DNA of 64,000 nucleotides. It comes from an uncultured Ruminiclostridium sp. GTDB lineage: Bacteria > Bacillota > Clostridia > Oscillospirales > Ruminococcaceae. The stretch covers positions 124,001 through 188,000 of the forward strand of contig CANQIB010000003.1 of the NCBI GenBank assembly GCA_947623915.1, written 5' to 3'. A program made the translations under genes and the position numbers. A model generated the notes under the pieces. That model saw nothing but the letters and a program-made list of their open reading frames with translations. It was not told the origin of the DNA and searched no databases. Shown in pieces: positions 8,956 to 17,383 of the stretch (its first letter is position 1; every line of letters begins with the position of its first letter).

Positions 8956-10341
8956 TTATTTTCTCCGACGGCTGATAGCAACGGCTGACGCTGCGAGGAC
9001 TGCAAGACCCGCGGTCAACGCAATGCTTTCCGCGCCTGTATCGGGATTGTTGTTATCTTTATCGGCGCTTCCCGAATCGGAAGAGCCGTTATCGCCGTTC
9101 GATGTGTCTGACGTTGTGTCGCCGGACGGGTTATTGCCTGACGGATCATCGCCGGACGGGTCATCGTCGGACGGATCATCGTCGGACGGATTATCGCCTG
9201 ACGGGTCGTCGCCTGACGGGTCATCGTCGGACGGATCATCGTCGGACGGATTATCGCCTGACGGGTCGTCGCCTGACGGGTCGTCGCCTGACGGATCATC
9301 GTCGGACGGGTTATCTCCGGACGGGTTATCTCCGGACGGATTATCGCCTGACGGGTCATCACCTGACGGGTCATCATCGAACGGTATACCGTTGAATGTG
9401 TAGCCGTTCTCTTTTGCAAATGTTTCCGCATAAGAGCCTGCAACGCCGTTGATGTTTTTAAGCGAAGACTCTTTGAAAGCCGTTTTAGATATAGAGTTTA
9501 CGCTTTGGGGAATAGTAACGGAATCAAGCGATGTACACCCTGCAAAAGCCTCGTTGCCTATCTCTTCCAAACCGTTGGGCAGTTCAATATCCGTGATCGA
9601 GCATTGATTTTGGAATGCGTAATCACCTATGGTTTTCAGCTTTGAGCCCTCGGCAAACTTTACGGTAGTCAAGGAATATGTATCAGCCATATCTTCATAA
9701 GCGCCAAGCCCACTTCCATCTATTTCAAAATTAGCAAACGCATATTTTTCTATAGTTTCAACACCTGCGGGGATAGTGATAGACTTTAAAGAACGGCAGT
9801 CACTAAAAGCACCCTGGCCTATGAGTTTAAGCTGTGAATTTTCACCGAAGTTTACCTCTTCAAGAGTAAAAATCGCATAAAAAACCATTTTGTTTATAGC
9901 TGTGACCGTGTCGGGAATAGTTACCGAAGAAAAGCCTCCTATACAACGCGCGATAGCAGTATCGATGTGTCCGATTTGAGTAACGGTATATCCGCAGATC
10001 GTTTTGGGAATGGTTATCTTTTTACCACTATGTACCAATACATTGTTCCAACAACTCGTCTGGATACTGATGGTTCCATCGCTTAACACCTGGCAATCAT
10101 AAGCTGCGGCATCTTCTTCACCGTAAATCTCGGCAATTTTGTCGATATCATCGTAAGGATCGCTGATAACATCGCCCGTATTCGGATCAAAAGCCACATA
10201 GAAATAATCTCCCGCTTTTAGATCCTCAACGGAAAATTGTGTGTCCGTGCTGTCGGCAGGCACGGCTCCGATAGACGGCATGGCTAAAGCCAGCGCTGCC
10301 GCGGCAGCTAAAAATGCCGCAGCAATTTTTTTGAGTTTCAT
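8956..10341 (-). CDS. BspA-type leucine-rich repeat surface protein with sortase-like NPDTG signal
   Basis: 461 residues from ATG 10341 (GGAGG eight bases upstream). A signal peptide (about 1-27) is followed by LRR_5/BspA repeats (about 110-330), recognisable from units such as LKSITIPAGVETIEKYAF. Next is a 17-unit D-D-P-S-G stalk and a C-terminal sorting signal: NPDTG, a hydrophobic stretch and the tail SRRRK. NPxTG variants of LPXTG are used by Clostridia sortases, so wall attachment is likely. BspA-type LRR proteins often mediate adhesion. The gene has its own promoter and a ~230-nt leader with a terminator hairpin, so expression is probably controlled after initiation. Confidence 0.8.
   Translation of the reverse strand: MKLKKIAAAFLAAAAALALAMPSIGAVPADSTDTQFSVEDLKAGDYFYVAFDPNTGDVISDPYDDIDKIAEIYGEEDAAAYDCQVLSDGTISIQTSCWNNVLVHSGKKITIPKTICGYTVTQIGHIDTAIARCIGGFSSVTIPDTVTAINKMVFYAIFTLEEVNFGENSQLKLIGQGAFSDCRSLKSITIPAGVETIEKYAFANFEIDGSGLGAYEDMADTYSLTTVKFAEGSKLKTIGDYAFQNQCSITDIELPNGLEEIGNEAFAGCTSLDSVTIPQSVNSISKTAFKESSLKNINGVAGSYAETFAKENGYTFNGIPFDDDPSGDDPSGDNPSGDNPSGDNPSDDDPSGDDPSGDDPSGDNPSDDDPSDDDPSGDDPSGDNPSDDDPSDDDPSGDDPSGNNPSGDTTSDTSNGDNGSSDSGSADKDNNNPDTGAESIALTAGLAVLAASAVAISRRRK
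9119..9378. repeat. 15-bp tandem repeat coding the D-D-P-S-G stalk
   Basis: About 17 in-frame 15-base units related to GACGGGTCATCGTCG, encoding DDPSG, DNPSG, DNPSD and similar. Units alternate between TCG and CCT/CCG variants. It is a length-variable-looking minisatellite within the LRR gene. Confidence 0.85.
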
Positions 10342-10415
10342 TTCTTTTTCCTCCGTTTTCATATACTTTTCGGCTTTGTGCCGTATTTTTTTGCCGCGCG
10401 CCGTTGCCGTAAAAG

Positions 10416-10573
10416 CAAAAAGTGCGCAGCCGAAGCTGCGCACCGAAAAATGCAAAGCTCCGATTGCTGCAACACAATTCCGTAACCATATAAAGCATAC
10501 GAAAAAAGAGCATGCACTTTTACCATAACAGGAAAAAGCGTACACCTTATACGGCTATATAGAATTGTGTTGC
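10416..10573 (-). ncRNA. structured 5' leader with terminator (riboswitch-like attenuator candidate)
   Basis: Predicted transcript starts near 10573 with GCAACACAAUUC. This is exactly complementary to GAAUUGUGUUGC (10480-10469), giving a 12-bp closing helix. Inside it AGCCGUAUAAGG can pair along its length with CUUUAUAUGGUU (with G-U pairs), and GCAUGC/GUAUGC forms a hairpin. After the closing helix comes an intrinsic terminator (GUGCGCAGC-UUCG-GCUGCGCAC, then U5) about 75 bases before the start codon. The strand GUGUUGCAGC could alternatively pair with the terminator's 3' arm. No known riboswitch class was recognised by eye. Confidence 0.55.
10417..10443 (-). terminator. leader terminator upstream of LRR gene
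   Basis: Nine-base-pair stem with UUCG tetraloop followed by TTTTTG on the minus strand, inside the 5' leader rather than after a gene. Confidence 0.75.
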
Positions 10574-10579
10574 AATATA

Positions 10580-10609
10580 ATTATAACACAACTCCCATTT
10601 ATTTGTCAA
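10580..10609 (-). promoter_or_regulatory. promoter of the LRR surface protein
   Basis: Minus strand TTGACA (10609-10604), 18-base spacer starting AATAAAT, TATAAT (10585-10580). The -35 and spacer start match the promoter at 8868-8897. The dyad TTGTGTT - 13 bases - AACACAA spans the -10 box. Confidence 0.75.
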
Positions 10610-10721
10610 CATTCATTTTTACAAAAATCCGTCTGTGCGTGAGCGCGGTCGGAAAGCGCCGCAAAGCATTAAGCGGCAGTGGCGTTTGATTTTCAAAATT
10701 TCAATTTTTTCAAAAAATCGC

Positions 10722-10750
10722 TTGACAACCTCCGTCCGATATGATATAAT
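10722..10750 (+). promoter_or_regulatory. promoter of the tRNA-Thr/tRNA-Tyr unit
   Basis: TTGACA (10722-10727), 17-base spacer, TATAAT (10745-10750). Confidence 0.85.
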
Positions 10751-10770
10751 TTAATACGCTGGTGTGAAAT

Positions 10771-10846
10771 GCTGGTGTAGCTCAGTTGGTAGAGCAGCTG
10801 ATTTGTAATCAGCAGGTCGGGGGTTCGAGTCCGTCCACCAGCTCCA
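10771..10846 (+). tRNA. tRNA-Thr (anticodon TGT)
   Basis: 76 bases including encoded CCA. Acceptor GCTGGTG pairs with CACCAGC, and the anticodon loop is TTTGTAA. The T stem GGGGG / CCGTC carries a G-G mismatch at its third pair, where CCCTC would be expected. Confidence 0.93.
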
Positions 10847-10859
10847 ACAAACAATATAT

Positions 10860-10944
10860 GGGAGCGTTCCCGAGTGGCCAAAGGGGGCAGACTGTAAATC
10901 TGTTGCGTTTCGCTTCGGTGGTCCGAATCCACCCGCTCCCACCA
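10860..10944 (+). tRNA. tRNA-Tyr (anticodon GTA)
   Basis: 85 bases with a long variable arm, as in class II tRNAs. Acceptor GGGAGCG pairs with CGCTCCC, CCA is encoded, and the anticodon loop is CTGTAAA. The T loop reads TCCGAAT instead of TTCGAAT, so position 55 (normally pseudouridine) is C. Confidence 0.93.
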
Positions 10945-10947
10945 AAT

Positions 10948-10978
10948 AAGGCACGGTTTTTACCGTGCCTTGTTTTTA
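10948..10978 (+). terminator. terminator of the tRNA unit
   Basis: AAGGCACGG - TTTTTA - CCGTGCCTT followed by a T-run. Confidence 0.85.
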
Positions 10979-10982
10979 TTAT

Positions 10983-11011
10983 TTGACAAAAATTATACGA
11001 TATGATAAAAT
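10983..11011 (+). promoter_or_regulatory. promoter of the GH3 gene
   Basis: TTGACA (10983-10988), 17-base spacer, TAAAAT (11006-11011). Confidence 0.75.
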
Positions 11012-11056
11012 TTAGGCATACGGGGAGCGAACCTATAGGTAAGAAAGGAAAAATAT

Positions 11057-13132
11057 ATGAAAAAGTATTTGGACAAAACCCTTTCCGCACTTGAACGCGC
11101 CGAGGCGTTGACGGACGAAATGACCGTTGAGGAGCAAGCGTCGCAGCTGCGCTATGACGCGCCCGCGATAGAACGGCTGGGAATACCCGCCTATAACTGG
11201 TGGAACGAGGCGCTGCACGGGTTGGCGCGCTCCGGCACGGCGACGGTTTTTCCGCAGGCGATAGGACTTGCCGCAACGTTCGACGACGAGCTTATACGCT
11301 GCGCCGGAGAGATAACCGCCTTGGAGGCGAGGGCAAAATACAACGCCTATATCAAGCACGGCGACCGAGATATTTATAAAGGACTTACAGTCTGGGCGCC
11401 GAACATCAATATTTTCCGTGATCCGCGTTGGGGACGCGGGCATGAAACATACGGAGAGGATCCGTATTTGACCGCACGGCTCGGCAAAGCGTATGTGCGC
11501 GGCTTACAGGGCGAAAAGCAAACGCTGACGGTAGCCGCCTGCGCAAAACACCTCGCGGTACACAGCGGACCGGAACAGCTCCGCCACGAATTTAACGCCG
11601 AGGTATCCGCGCGCGACCTTGAAGAGACCTATCTTCCCGCATTCAAAGCTCTCGTGGAAGAAGCCAAGGTAGAGGGCGTGATGGGCGCGTACAACCGCGT
11701 GAACGGCGAACCCGCCTGCGCAAGCGGTCTGCTTATGGGAAAGCTGCGGGAATGGGGCTTTGACGGATATTTTGTGTCCGACTGTTGGGCGATACGGGAT
11801 TTTCACGAAAATCACCACGTCACCTCAAATCCCGTGGAATCCGCCGCCATGGCGCTCAAAGCGGGCTGCGACGTAAACTGCGGCTGCACCTATGTAAACC
11901 TGTTGGCGGCTCTGGAGGACGGACTTATCACCAAGGAGGACATTCGCACCGCCTGCGTTCATCTTATGAGAACACGCATAAGGCTGGGTATGTTCGACGA
12001 TGGTTGTGAATACGACGGTATCCCCTATACCGTGGTTTCCTGCAAGGAGCATAAGGAGGTTTCGCTTAAATGTGCGGAACGCTCAATCGTACTGCTTGAA
12101 AACAACGGTATACTTCCGCTTGACGAAAACAAAATAAAAACGCTCGCGGTAATAGGACCTAACAGCAACAGCGTCGCCGCTCTGGAGGGAAATTACTGCG
12201 GGACCGCCGACGGATATATAACATTCCTGTGCGGCATAAGCGAAAGATTTTCCGGCAGGGTGCTGTACGCCGAGGGCTGCCACCTTTATAAGGACAGGGT
12301 GTCGGGGCTCGCGCTTTCGGGCGACCGTTACGCCGAGGCTGCGGCGGCAGCCGAAAATTCCGACGCGGTGATTCTTTGTCTTGGTCTGGACGCGACCATA
12401 GAGGGCGAGGAGGGCGATACCGGCAACGAGTTTTCCTCCGGCGACAAAAAAGACCTGCTGCTGCCGGAAAGTCAGCGCAGGCTGATAGAAACAGTCAGCG
12501 CCGTGGGAAAGCCCATGATAATCGTCTGTGCGGCGGGAAGCGCGATAAACATCGGCGCAAAGCCCGACGCGCTTATCCATGCCTGGTATTCCGGCAGCGA
12601 GGGCGGTACGGCGCTGGCGAAGATACTTTTCGGAGATATCTCCCCCTCCGGCAAGCTGCCGGTAACTTTCTACAAAGACTCCGACGCTTTGCCGGAATTT
12701 ACCGATTACAATATGCGCGGCCGGACCTACCGTTTCACCGAGGACAATATACTTTATCCTTTCGGTTACGGACTGACCTATTCCGAAACGATATGCTCCG
12801 CATTGGAATTTGACGGAGCAACCGCTAAGGTAACGGTGGAAAACATCGGCTCTTTCGATACCGAGGACGTGATACAGCTTTACATTTCCGCCCCGACGGA
12901 GGGCGCGCCGATCCGCAGTCTGTGCGGTTTCGCAAGGGTAGCTTTGGCGGCGGGAGAGAAAAAGACGGTCATGGTAACGCTTGACAAAAACGCCTTTACG
13001 GTAGTTACCGACAGCGGCGAACGTATCTCTCCTAAAGGAAAATTCAAGCTGTATGCGGGCTGCTCCCAGCCCGACGCGCTGTCCGAACGGCTGACCGGCG
13101 TAAAATGCGCCGAGATCGAGATAATAAGGTGA
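11057..13132 (+). CDS. GH3 family beta-glycosidase (beta-xylosidase-like), cytoplasmic
   Basis: 691 residues. The N-terminal barrel holds YNWWNEALHG (46-55), typical of the beta-xylosidase branch of GH3. RDPRWGRGHETYGEDPYL lies at 121-138 and AKHLAVHSGPE at 163-173. The nucleophile motif is SDCWA with D242. The second alpha/beta domain (about 350-570) and a C-terminal Fn3-like domain (about 590-690) follow. No signal peptide, so it acts on imported oligosaccharides. SD AAGGAAA precedes ATG 11057. Single gene with its own promoter. Substrate specificity (xylo- versus gluco-oligosaccharides) cannot be settled from sequence alone. Confidence 0.85.
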   Translation: MKKYLDKTLSALERAEALTDEMTVEEQASQLRYDAPAIERLGIPAYNWWNEALHGLARSGTATVFPQAIGLAATFDDELIRCAGEITALEARAKYNAYIKHGDRDIYKGLTVWAPNINIFRDPRWGRGHETYGEDPYLTARLGKAYVRGLQGEKQTLTVAACAKHLAVHSGPEQLRHEFNAEVSARDLEETYLPAFKALVEEAKVEGVMGAYNRVNGEPACASGLLMGKLREWGFDGYFVSDCWAIRDFHENHHVTSNPVESAAMALKAGCDVNCGCTYVNLLAALEDGLITKEDIRTACVHLMRTRIRLGMFDDGCEYDGIPYTVVSCKEHKEVSLKCAERSIVLLENNGILPLDENKIKTLAVIGPNSNSVAALEGNYCGTADGYITFLCGISERFSGRVLYAEGCHLYKDRVSGLALSGDRYAEAAAAAENSDAVILCLGLDATIEGEEGDTGNEFSSGDKKDLLLPESQRRLIETVSAVGKPMIIVCAAGSAINIGAKPDALIHAWYSGSEGGTALAKILFGDISPSGKLPVTFYKDSDALPEFTDYNMRGRTYRFTEDNILYPFGYGLTYSETICSALEFDGATAKVTVENIGSFDTEDVIQLYISAPTEGAPIRSLCGFARVALAAGEKKTVMVTLDKNAFTVVTDSGERISPKGKFKLYAGCSQPDALSERLTGVKCAEIEIIR

Positions 13133-13141
13133 CGGCCGCGA

Positions 13142-13323
13142 TAGGCGTACAAGGGTATAGTCGTTGCGGAGAAGTCGGACACAAGCCGCCTCACGGCGAA
13201 TGAATTTGAGGTGATTTTTGTTTCTTGAGGCGCAGGCAGGCTGGCGCCTGTCAAGCCGAAAGGGACGAAAAGAGCCCAAAGGCATCGCCGTGGGGCGGCT
13301 TGGGTCCGACTCCCGCATGCCTA
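13142..13323. repeat. inverted-repeat element, copy A (MITE-like)
   Basis: The segment 13189-13323 matches 58100-58234 over 135 bases with about six differences and no gaps. The right end is CTCCCGCATGCCTA. The left end (TAGGCGTACAAGGG, 13142) resembles its inverse only loosely, so that boundary is uncertain. Internal dyads include CACGGCGA (13191-13198 area) with TCGCCGTG and AGGCGC with GCGCCT. It begins 10 bases after the GH3 stop codon and its other end abuts a truncated DUF1349 gene. Confidence 0.65.
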
Positions 13324-13556
13324 TCTATTCCGCATTGGTCGAACCTGTTCTTACTTTCAAACTCCGTCTTAACGGTAAAGGAAAAAAACTTTTCCTCGGT
13401 TTCCGTCTGCAAGGCCGGCGCGTTGTCGTTGATAAAATGATAGTACGTCTTTTGCCACAAGTCGGTATGCGGACTTGTGGTTATCTCTATCTTTTCACCG
13501 TCCGTGACATAATTAGCGGGTTCGCGCGTCCATTTCAGGTTTTTGATATCAAACAT
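13251..13556 (-). pseudogene. DUF1349 family protein, cut by inverted-repeat element A
   Basis: The N-terminus MFDIKNLKWTREPANY and the following ~75 residues (to FDQCGI) look like the start of a DUF1349 concanavalin-like protein, which normally runs to ~190 residues. Immediately after FDQCGI the frame enters copy A of the repeat (from 13323 leftward) and the homology ends. Beyond the element lies the end of the GH3 gene, so the 3' half has been deleted, not merely displaced. Native coding covers about 13327-13556; the remainder of the frame is element sequence. Confidence 0.65.
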
Positions 13557-13584
13557 GATCCGTCACTCTCCGTTGCTGATTATT

Positions 13585-14601
13585 TTATTTATAGCGGTAG
13601 ATGGAAATTTTTTCAAAGCCGTCCAACAGCTCGTCGGTATAGTCGAACGCTTTTTGAACGCCGCGCGCCACACATTCTATGGGATTTTCCGCCATGCGGC
13701 AGGGAGCGCCCACCGCGTCGCTTATGAGCTTGTCAAAGCCGCCCAACATCGCGCCGCCGCCGGTCATGATGATACCGTTTGTAAGGATATCGCCCACCAG
13801 CTCCGGCGGAGTAGCCTCCAGCACCTCTTTGACCTTGTCCACTATCTCCGTCACGTTGTCAATAAGAAAGTCACGCACATCTATATCGTTTATTTCGACG
13901 CTTTCCGGCAGACCTTTAAGCAAATGGCGACCTTTGACCACTACCTTTTTGCTGCCGTCGGGATCGTAAACGTTCGCTATCTCCTTTTTCGCCTGCTCCG
14001 CGGTCTTTTCGCCTATAAGTATCTTGTATTTCTGCTGTACGCCCTTGATTATCGCCGCGTCGAATTTATTTCCCGCCATCTTGATGGAACAGCTCCTGAC
14101 GATGCCGTTAAAGGACGCTACCGCTATATCCGCCGTGCCGCCGCCTATATCCACCACCATAGTGCCGTTGGGTTTAGAAATATCCACTCCCGCACCGAGC
14201 AGCGCCGCGATAGGCTCTTCTATTATATAGACCTTTCTTGCGCCCGCGGACAAAGCCGCCTCCACCACCGCGCGGTTTTCAACATCCGTGACCGACGAGG
14301 GTACGCAGAGGATTATACGAGGCTTCATTATCTTACCTATGACCTTGCGGATAAACTCCACTATCATCGCCTCGGTCATCTCGTTGTCCGAGATAACTCC
14401 GTCCTTCAAAGGCTTTACCGCCACTATATATTCGGGCGTTCTGCCTATCATTTTGTACGCCTCTTTACCTACCGCCAGCACCTGATGCTTTTTCTTGTCG
14501 TAAGCTACCACCGACGGCTCGTTCACCACTATTCCCTTGTTTCCTATCGTTATAATAACGTTAGCCGTTCCAAGGTCTATTCCTATATCGGTAAGCGCCA
14601 T
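13585..14601 (-). CDS. MreB/Mbl rod-shape actin homologue
   Basis: 338 residues. MreB-family filaments under the membrane direct side-wall peptidoglycan synthesis. Actin-fold motifs are present: phosphate loop 1 DLGTANV (about 9-15), the interdomain motif IEEPIAALLGAG, phosphate 2 VVDIGGGTADIAV and adenosine motif TGGGAMLGG. No mreC/mreD follows, so this is more like Mbl or MreBH than the main mreBCD gene. SD AAAGGAG before ATG 14601. It lies 14 bases downstream of cca on the same strand, so the two may be co-transcribed. Confidence 0.88.
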   Translation of the reverse strand: MALTDIGIDLGTANVIITIGNKGIVVNEPSVVAYDKKKHQVLAVGKEAYKMIGRTPEYIVAVKPLKDGVISDNEMTEAMIVEFIRKVIGKIMKPRIILCVPSSVTDVENRAVVEAALSAGARKVYIIEEPIAALLGAGVDISKPNGTMVVDIGGGTADIAVASFNGIVRSCSIKMAGNKFDAAIIKGVQQKYKILIGEKTAEQAKKEIANVYDPDGSKKVVVKGRHLLKGLPESVEINDIDVRDFLIDNVTEIVDKVKEVLEATPPELVGDILTNGIIMTGGGAMLGGFDKLISDAVGAPCRMAENPIECVARGVQKAFDYTDELLDGFEKISIYRYK

Positions 14602-14615
14602 AACACTATCTCCTT

Positions 14616-15947
14616 TCAGTTCTCACGGTCTTTGCCGAAATTCTCTTTAAGATATTTGAGCAGAGCGGGCTTGCTGTTCTCGCAGTTCCCATCCGCCGCC
14701 GAACGCAGCAGAAAGTCCAGCGCCCTGCCTATCTCGCTGCCCTTATAGCCGAGCGTTATCATGTCCCCGCCGCTGACGGCAAGGCTTTTCAGCGACAGCG
14801 CAGGCTCTGCGGCAAAAAACTCCCTCGCGTGTTTTTCCATTGTCCGAAACTGCTCCGCTTCCCAAACATACTCCTTTGCCTTGCCCATATTATCATATAT
14901 ATGGACCTTAATAAGCTCGAAGAAGCCCTCCTCACCGTACTTTGCGGCAGCGCGCCGGAAATATTTGGGGCTGTCCTGCATGACCGTGCCGTGGTGCCGT
15001 ATCAAAAACAGCACCTTATCCTTTACCTTGTTGGGAAAGCGCAGTCGGTTCAGTATCTCCCGCGCCTTTTCAACGCTGACGTCCGCATGACCGTAAAAAT
15101 GCCCTACCCCGTCCTTCATGAAAAACGTGTCCGGCTTTCCTATATCATGCAGCAGCATGGTAAGCCGCATTATCACGTTGTTTTCGGCGGCGCATACAGC
15201 CGCGGCGGTATGTCCGTAAACGGTCTTGTCGTGATATTTCGTGTGCTGCTCAAAGCCCACGCAGGGCGCAAGCTCGGGTATTATCCCGCATATAACGTCG
15301 GAATATTCCGTCAATATCCGCATACATTCGCCGGTTATTATACCGCAAAGCTCGTCGCGTATCCGCTCGGCGGAAATGTCGCTCAGCAGCCCTTTAAGCT
15401 CATGCACCGCGTCGGAGGTGTCCTTGTCCAAGCTCCAGCCGTACCTTGATGCAAAGCGCAGCGCACGCAATATCCTCAGCGCGTCCTCGCCGAACCTTGT
15501 CGCAGGGTCGCCTACCGCGCGAATGATACCGCGCTTTAAGTCCTCCCGACCGCCGAACGGGTCGATGATCCCGCCGTCGGGGCGGTATGCCATAGCGTTT
15601 ACGGTAAAATCGCGGCGGGACAGATCCTCCTCTATCCTGTCGGTAAATCTCACGCTGTCGGGACGCCGGCGGTCGCTGTAATCGCCGTCCACCCGAAAGG
15701 TGGTGATCTCTACCGGCGCGCCGTTTATCACCACGCTGACCGTGCCGTGCTTTATGCCGGAGGTGTAGATATGATACCCCTCAAACGCGGAGATGATCTC
15801 GTCCGGCTTTGCGTCGGTCGCAACATCATAGTCCGCCGGCTGTCTGCCCAGCAGGCTGTCACGCACGCAGCCGCCCACGACGTAAGCGCTGTGACCGCGG
15901 CTCTCCAGCCGCTCCAGCACCATGGATATGTCCTTGGGAAGTACCAT
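14616..15947 (-). CDS. cca: CCA tRNA nucleotidyltransferase with HD domain
   Basis: 443 residues from ATG 15947, which has AGGAGG five bases upstream; an upstream in-frame ATG lacks a ribosome site. The enzyme adds or repairs the 3' CCA of tRNAs. The class II nucleotidyltransferase head shows VGGCVRDSLLGR and the metal motif DYDVATDA (about residues 20-47), then DFTVNAMAYRPDG and the RRD-like RALRFASRYGW. An HD-type domain (LLHDIGKP) follows. Both tRNAs in this window encode CCA, so a repair role is plausible for these. Confidence 0.9.
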   Translation of the reverse strand: MVLPKDISMVLERLESRGHSAYVVGGCVRDSLLGRQPADYDVATDAKPDEIISAFEGYHIYTSGIKHGTVSVVINGAPVEITTFRVDGDYSDRRRPDSVRFTDRIEEDLSRRDFTVNAMAYRPDGGIIDPFGGREDLKRGIIRAVGDPATRFGEDALRILRALRFASRYGWSLDKDTSDAVHELKGLLSDISAERIRDELCGIITGECMRILTEYSDVICGIIPELAPCVGFEQHTKYHDKTVYGHTAAAVCAAENNVIMRLTMLLHDIGKPDTFFMKDGVGHFYGHADVSVEKAREILNRLRFPNKVKDKVLFLIRHHGTVMQDSPKYFRRAAAKYGEEGFFELIKVHIYDNMGKAKEYVWEAEQFRTMEKHAREFFAAEPALSLKSLAVSGGDMITLGYKGSEIGRALDFLLRSAADGNCENSKPALLKYLKENFGKDREN

Positions 15948-15965
15948 AAACGCCTCCTTTCTCGG

Positions 15966-15997
15966 AAAAAACAATATCCGCCTGTTAGGGCGGATAC
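15966..15997 (-). terminator. terminator of the str/tuf transcript
   Basis: Minus strand TATCCGCC - CTAACA - GGCGGATA then TTGTTTTTT, about 20 bases after the tuf stop codon. Confidence 0.8.
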
Positions 15998-16015
15998 CGT
16001 TTATTTTACTGTCTA

Positions 16016-17218
16016 TTATTCGTTGATCTTGGTAACGACGCCGGAACCTACGGTCCTGCCGCCCTCACGGATAGCGAAACGCAGACCTTCTTCGATCGCT
16101 ATGGGAGTGATAAGCTCTACATCCATAGAAACGTTATCGCCGGGCAGGCACATTTCCTTGTCTGCGGGAAGAGTGATAACGCCGGTAACGTCGGTGGTTC
16201 TGAAGAAGAACTGAGGTCTGTAGTTGGAGAAGAAAGGAGTATGACGTCCGCCCTCTTCCTTTTTAAGAACATAGACCTGACCGCTGAACTTCTTGTGGGG
16301 GTGGATAGAGCCGGGCTTGCAAAGTACCTGTCCACGCTCTACCTCGCTTCTCTGTACGCCACGGAGCAGCGCGCCGATGTTGTCGCCCGCCTGAGCGAAG
16401 TCAAGCAGCTTACGGAACATCTCTATACCGGTAACGACGGTCTGTCTGGGCTCGTCTACCAGACCGGTTATCTCAACGGTATCGTTGAGGTTAAGGATAC
16501 CACGCTCAACTCTGCCGGTAACGACGGTACCACGGCCGGAAATGGTCATAGTGTCCTCGATAGGCATAAGGAACGGAAGATCAGCCTTACGGTCGGGAGT
16601 GGGGATATACTCGTCAACAGCCTTCATAAGCTCGAGAATGCAAGCATATTCGGGAGCGTTGATGTCCTTGCTGTCGGAATCCAGAGCTACCTTTGCGGAG
16701 CCGCGGATAACGGGGATCTCATCGCCGGGGAAGTCATGAGAAGAAAGGGTATCACGAATATCCATCTCAACGAGATCCAGCAGCTCGGGATCGTCAACGT
16801 CGTCGCATTTGTTGATAAATACTACCATTGCGGGAACGCCTACCTGGTGAGCCAGCAGGATATGCTCCTTAGTCTGAGCCATAGGACCGTCAGTACCTGC
16901 AACGACGAGGATAGCGCCGTCCATCTGAGCCGCGCCGGTGATCATGTTCTTGATGTAGTCGGCATGGCCGGGGCAGTCAACGTGCGCATAGTGACGCGCG
17001 TCGGTCTCGTACTCAACGTGAGCGGTGTTGATAGTGATACCACGCTCTCTTTCCTCGGGAGCCTTGTCTATCATATCATATGCTTCAAACTGTGCATAAC
17101 CTTTAAGTGCCAGCACCTTGGTGATAGCTGCGGTCAATGTAGTCTTGCCGTGGTCAACGTGACCGATTGTACCAATGTTTACATGGGGTTTGGTACGTTC
17201 AAATTTTTCTTTTGCCAT
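16016..17218 (-). CDS. tuf: translation elongation factor Tu
   Basis: 400 residues, standard length. EF-Tu delivers aminoacyl-tRNA to the ribosome as a GTP complex. G1 GHVDHGKTT (about 18-26), G2 RGITI, G3 DCPGHADY, G4 NKCD and the C-terminal domains 2 and 3 are intact. Gene order fusA-tuf on the minus strand matches the str operon, but a separate promoter lies in the 165-base gap, so it is probably transcribed both with fusA and alone. Confidence 0.97.
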   Translation of the reverse strand: MAKEKFERTKPHVNIGTIGHVDHGKTTLTAAITKVLALKGYAQFEAYDMIDKAPEERERGITINTAHVEYETDARHYAHVDCPGHADYIKNMITGAAQMDGAILVVAGTDGPMAQTKEHILLAHQVGVPAMVVFINKCDDVDDPELLDLVEMDIRDTLSSHDFPGDEIPVIRGSAKVALDSDSKDINAPEYACILELMKAVDEYIPTPDRKADLPFLMPIEDTMTISGRGTVVTGRVERGILNLNDTVEITGLVDEPRQTVVTGIEMFRKLLDFAQAGDNIGALLRGVQRSEVERGQVLCKPGSIHPHKKFSGQVYVLKKEEGGRHTPFFSNYRPQFFFRTTDVTGVITLPADKEMCLPGDNVSMDVELITPIAIEEGLRFAIREGGRTVGSGVVTKINE

Positions 17219-17265
17219 TGGAATTTTCCTCCTTTAATATGTGTATTCCGTACACCTCACTTGAT

Positions 17266-17294
17266 ATTGTAACAGAAAACAGTTAAAAATACAA
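17266..17294 (-). promoter_or_regulatory. promoter upstream of tuf
   Basis: Minus strand TTGTAT (17294-17289), 17-base spacer, TACAAT (17271-17266). Confidence 0.6.
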
Positions 17295-17383
17295 GTGTTT
17301 TTTATACTTTTTTTAAAGTTTTTTAATAAACTCTTCCGTTTTGCCGCACCGTGGCTTTACACAGTATCGGCGGAACGTGTCCG

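Noticed and set aside
9119-9378. Regular repeats that could suggest a CRISPR array
   Set aside because: Units are 15 bases, contiguous without spacers and in frame with the LRR protein (D-D-P-S-G). No CRISPR array or cas gene was seen in the window.
10948-10978. tRNA genes as prophage attachment site
   Set aside because: The prophage lies 36 kb away and no copy of the tRNA 3' ends was noticed at its edges.
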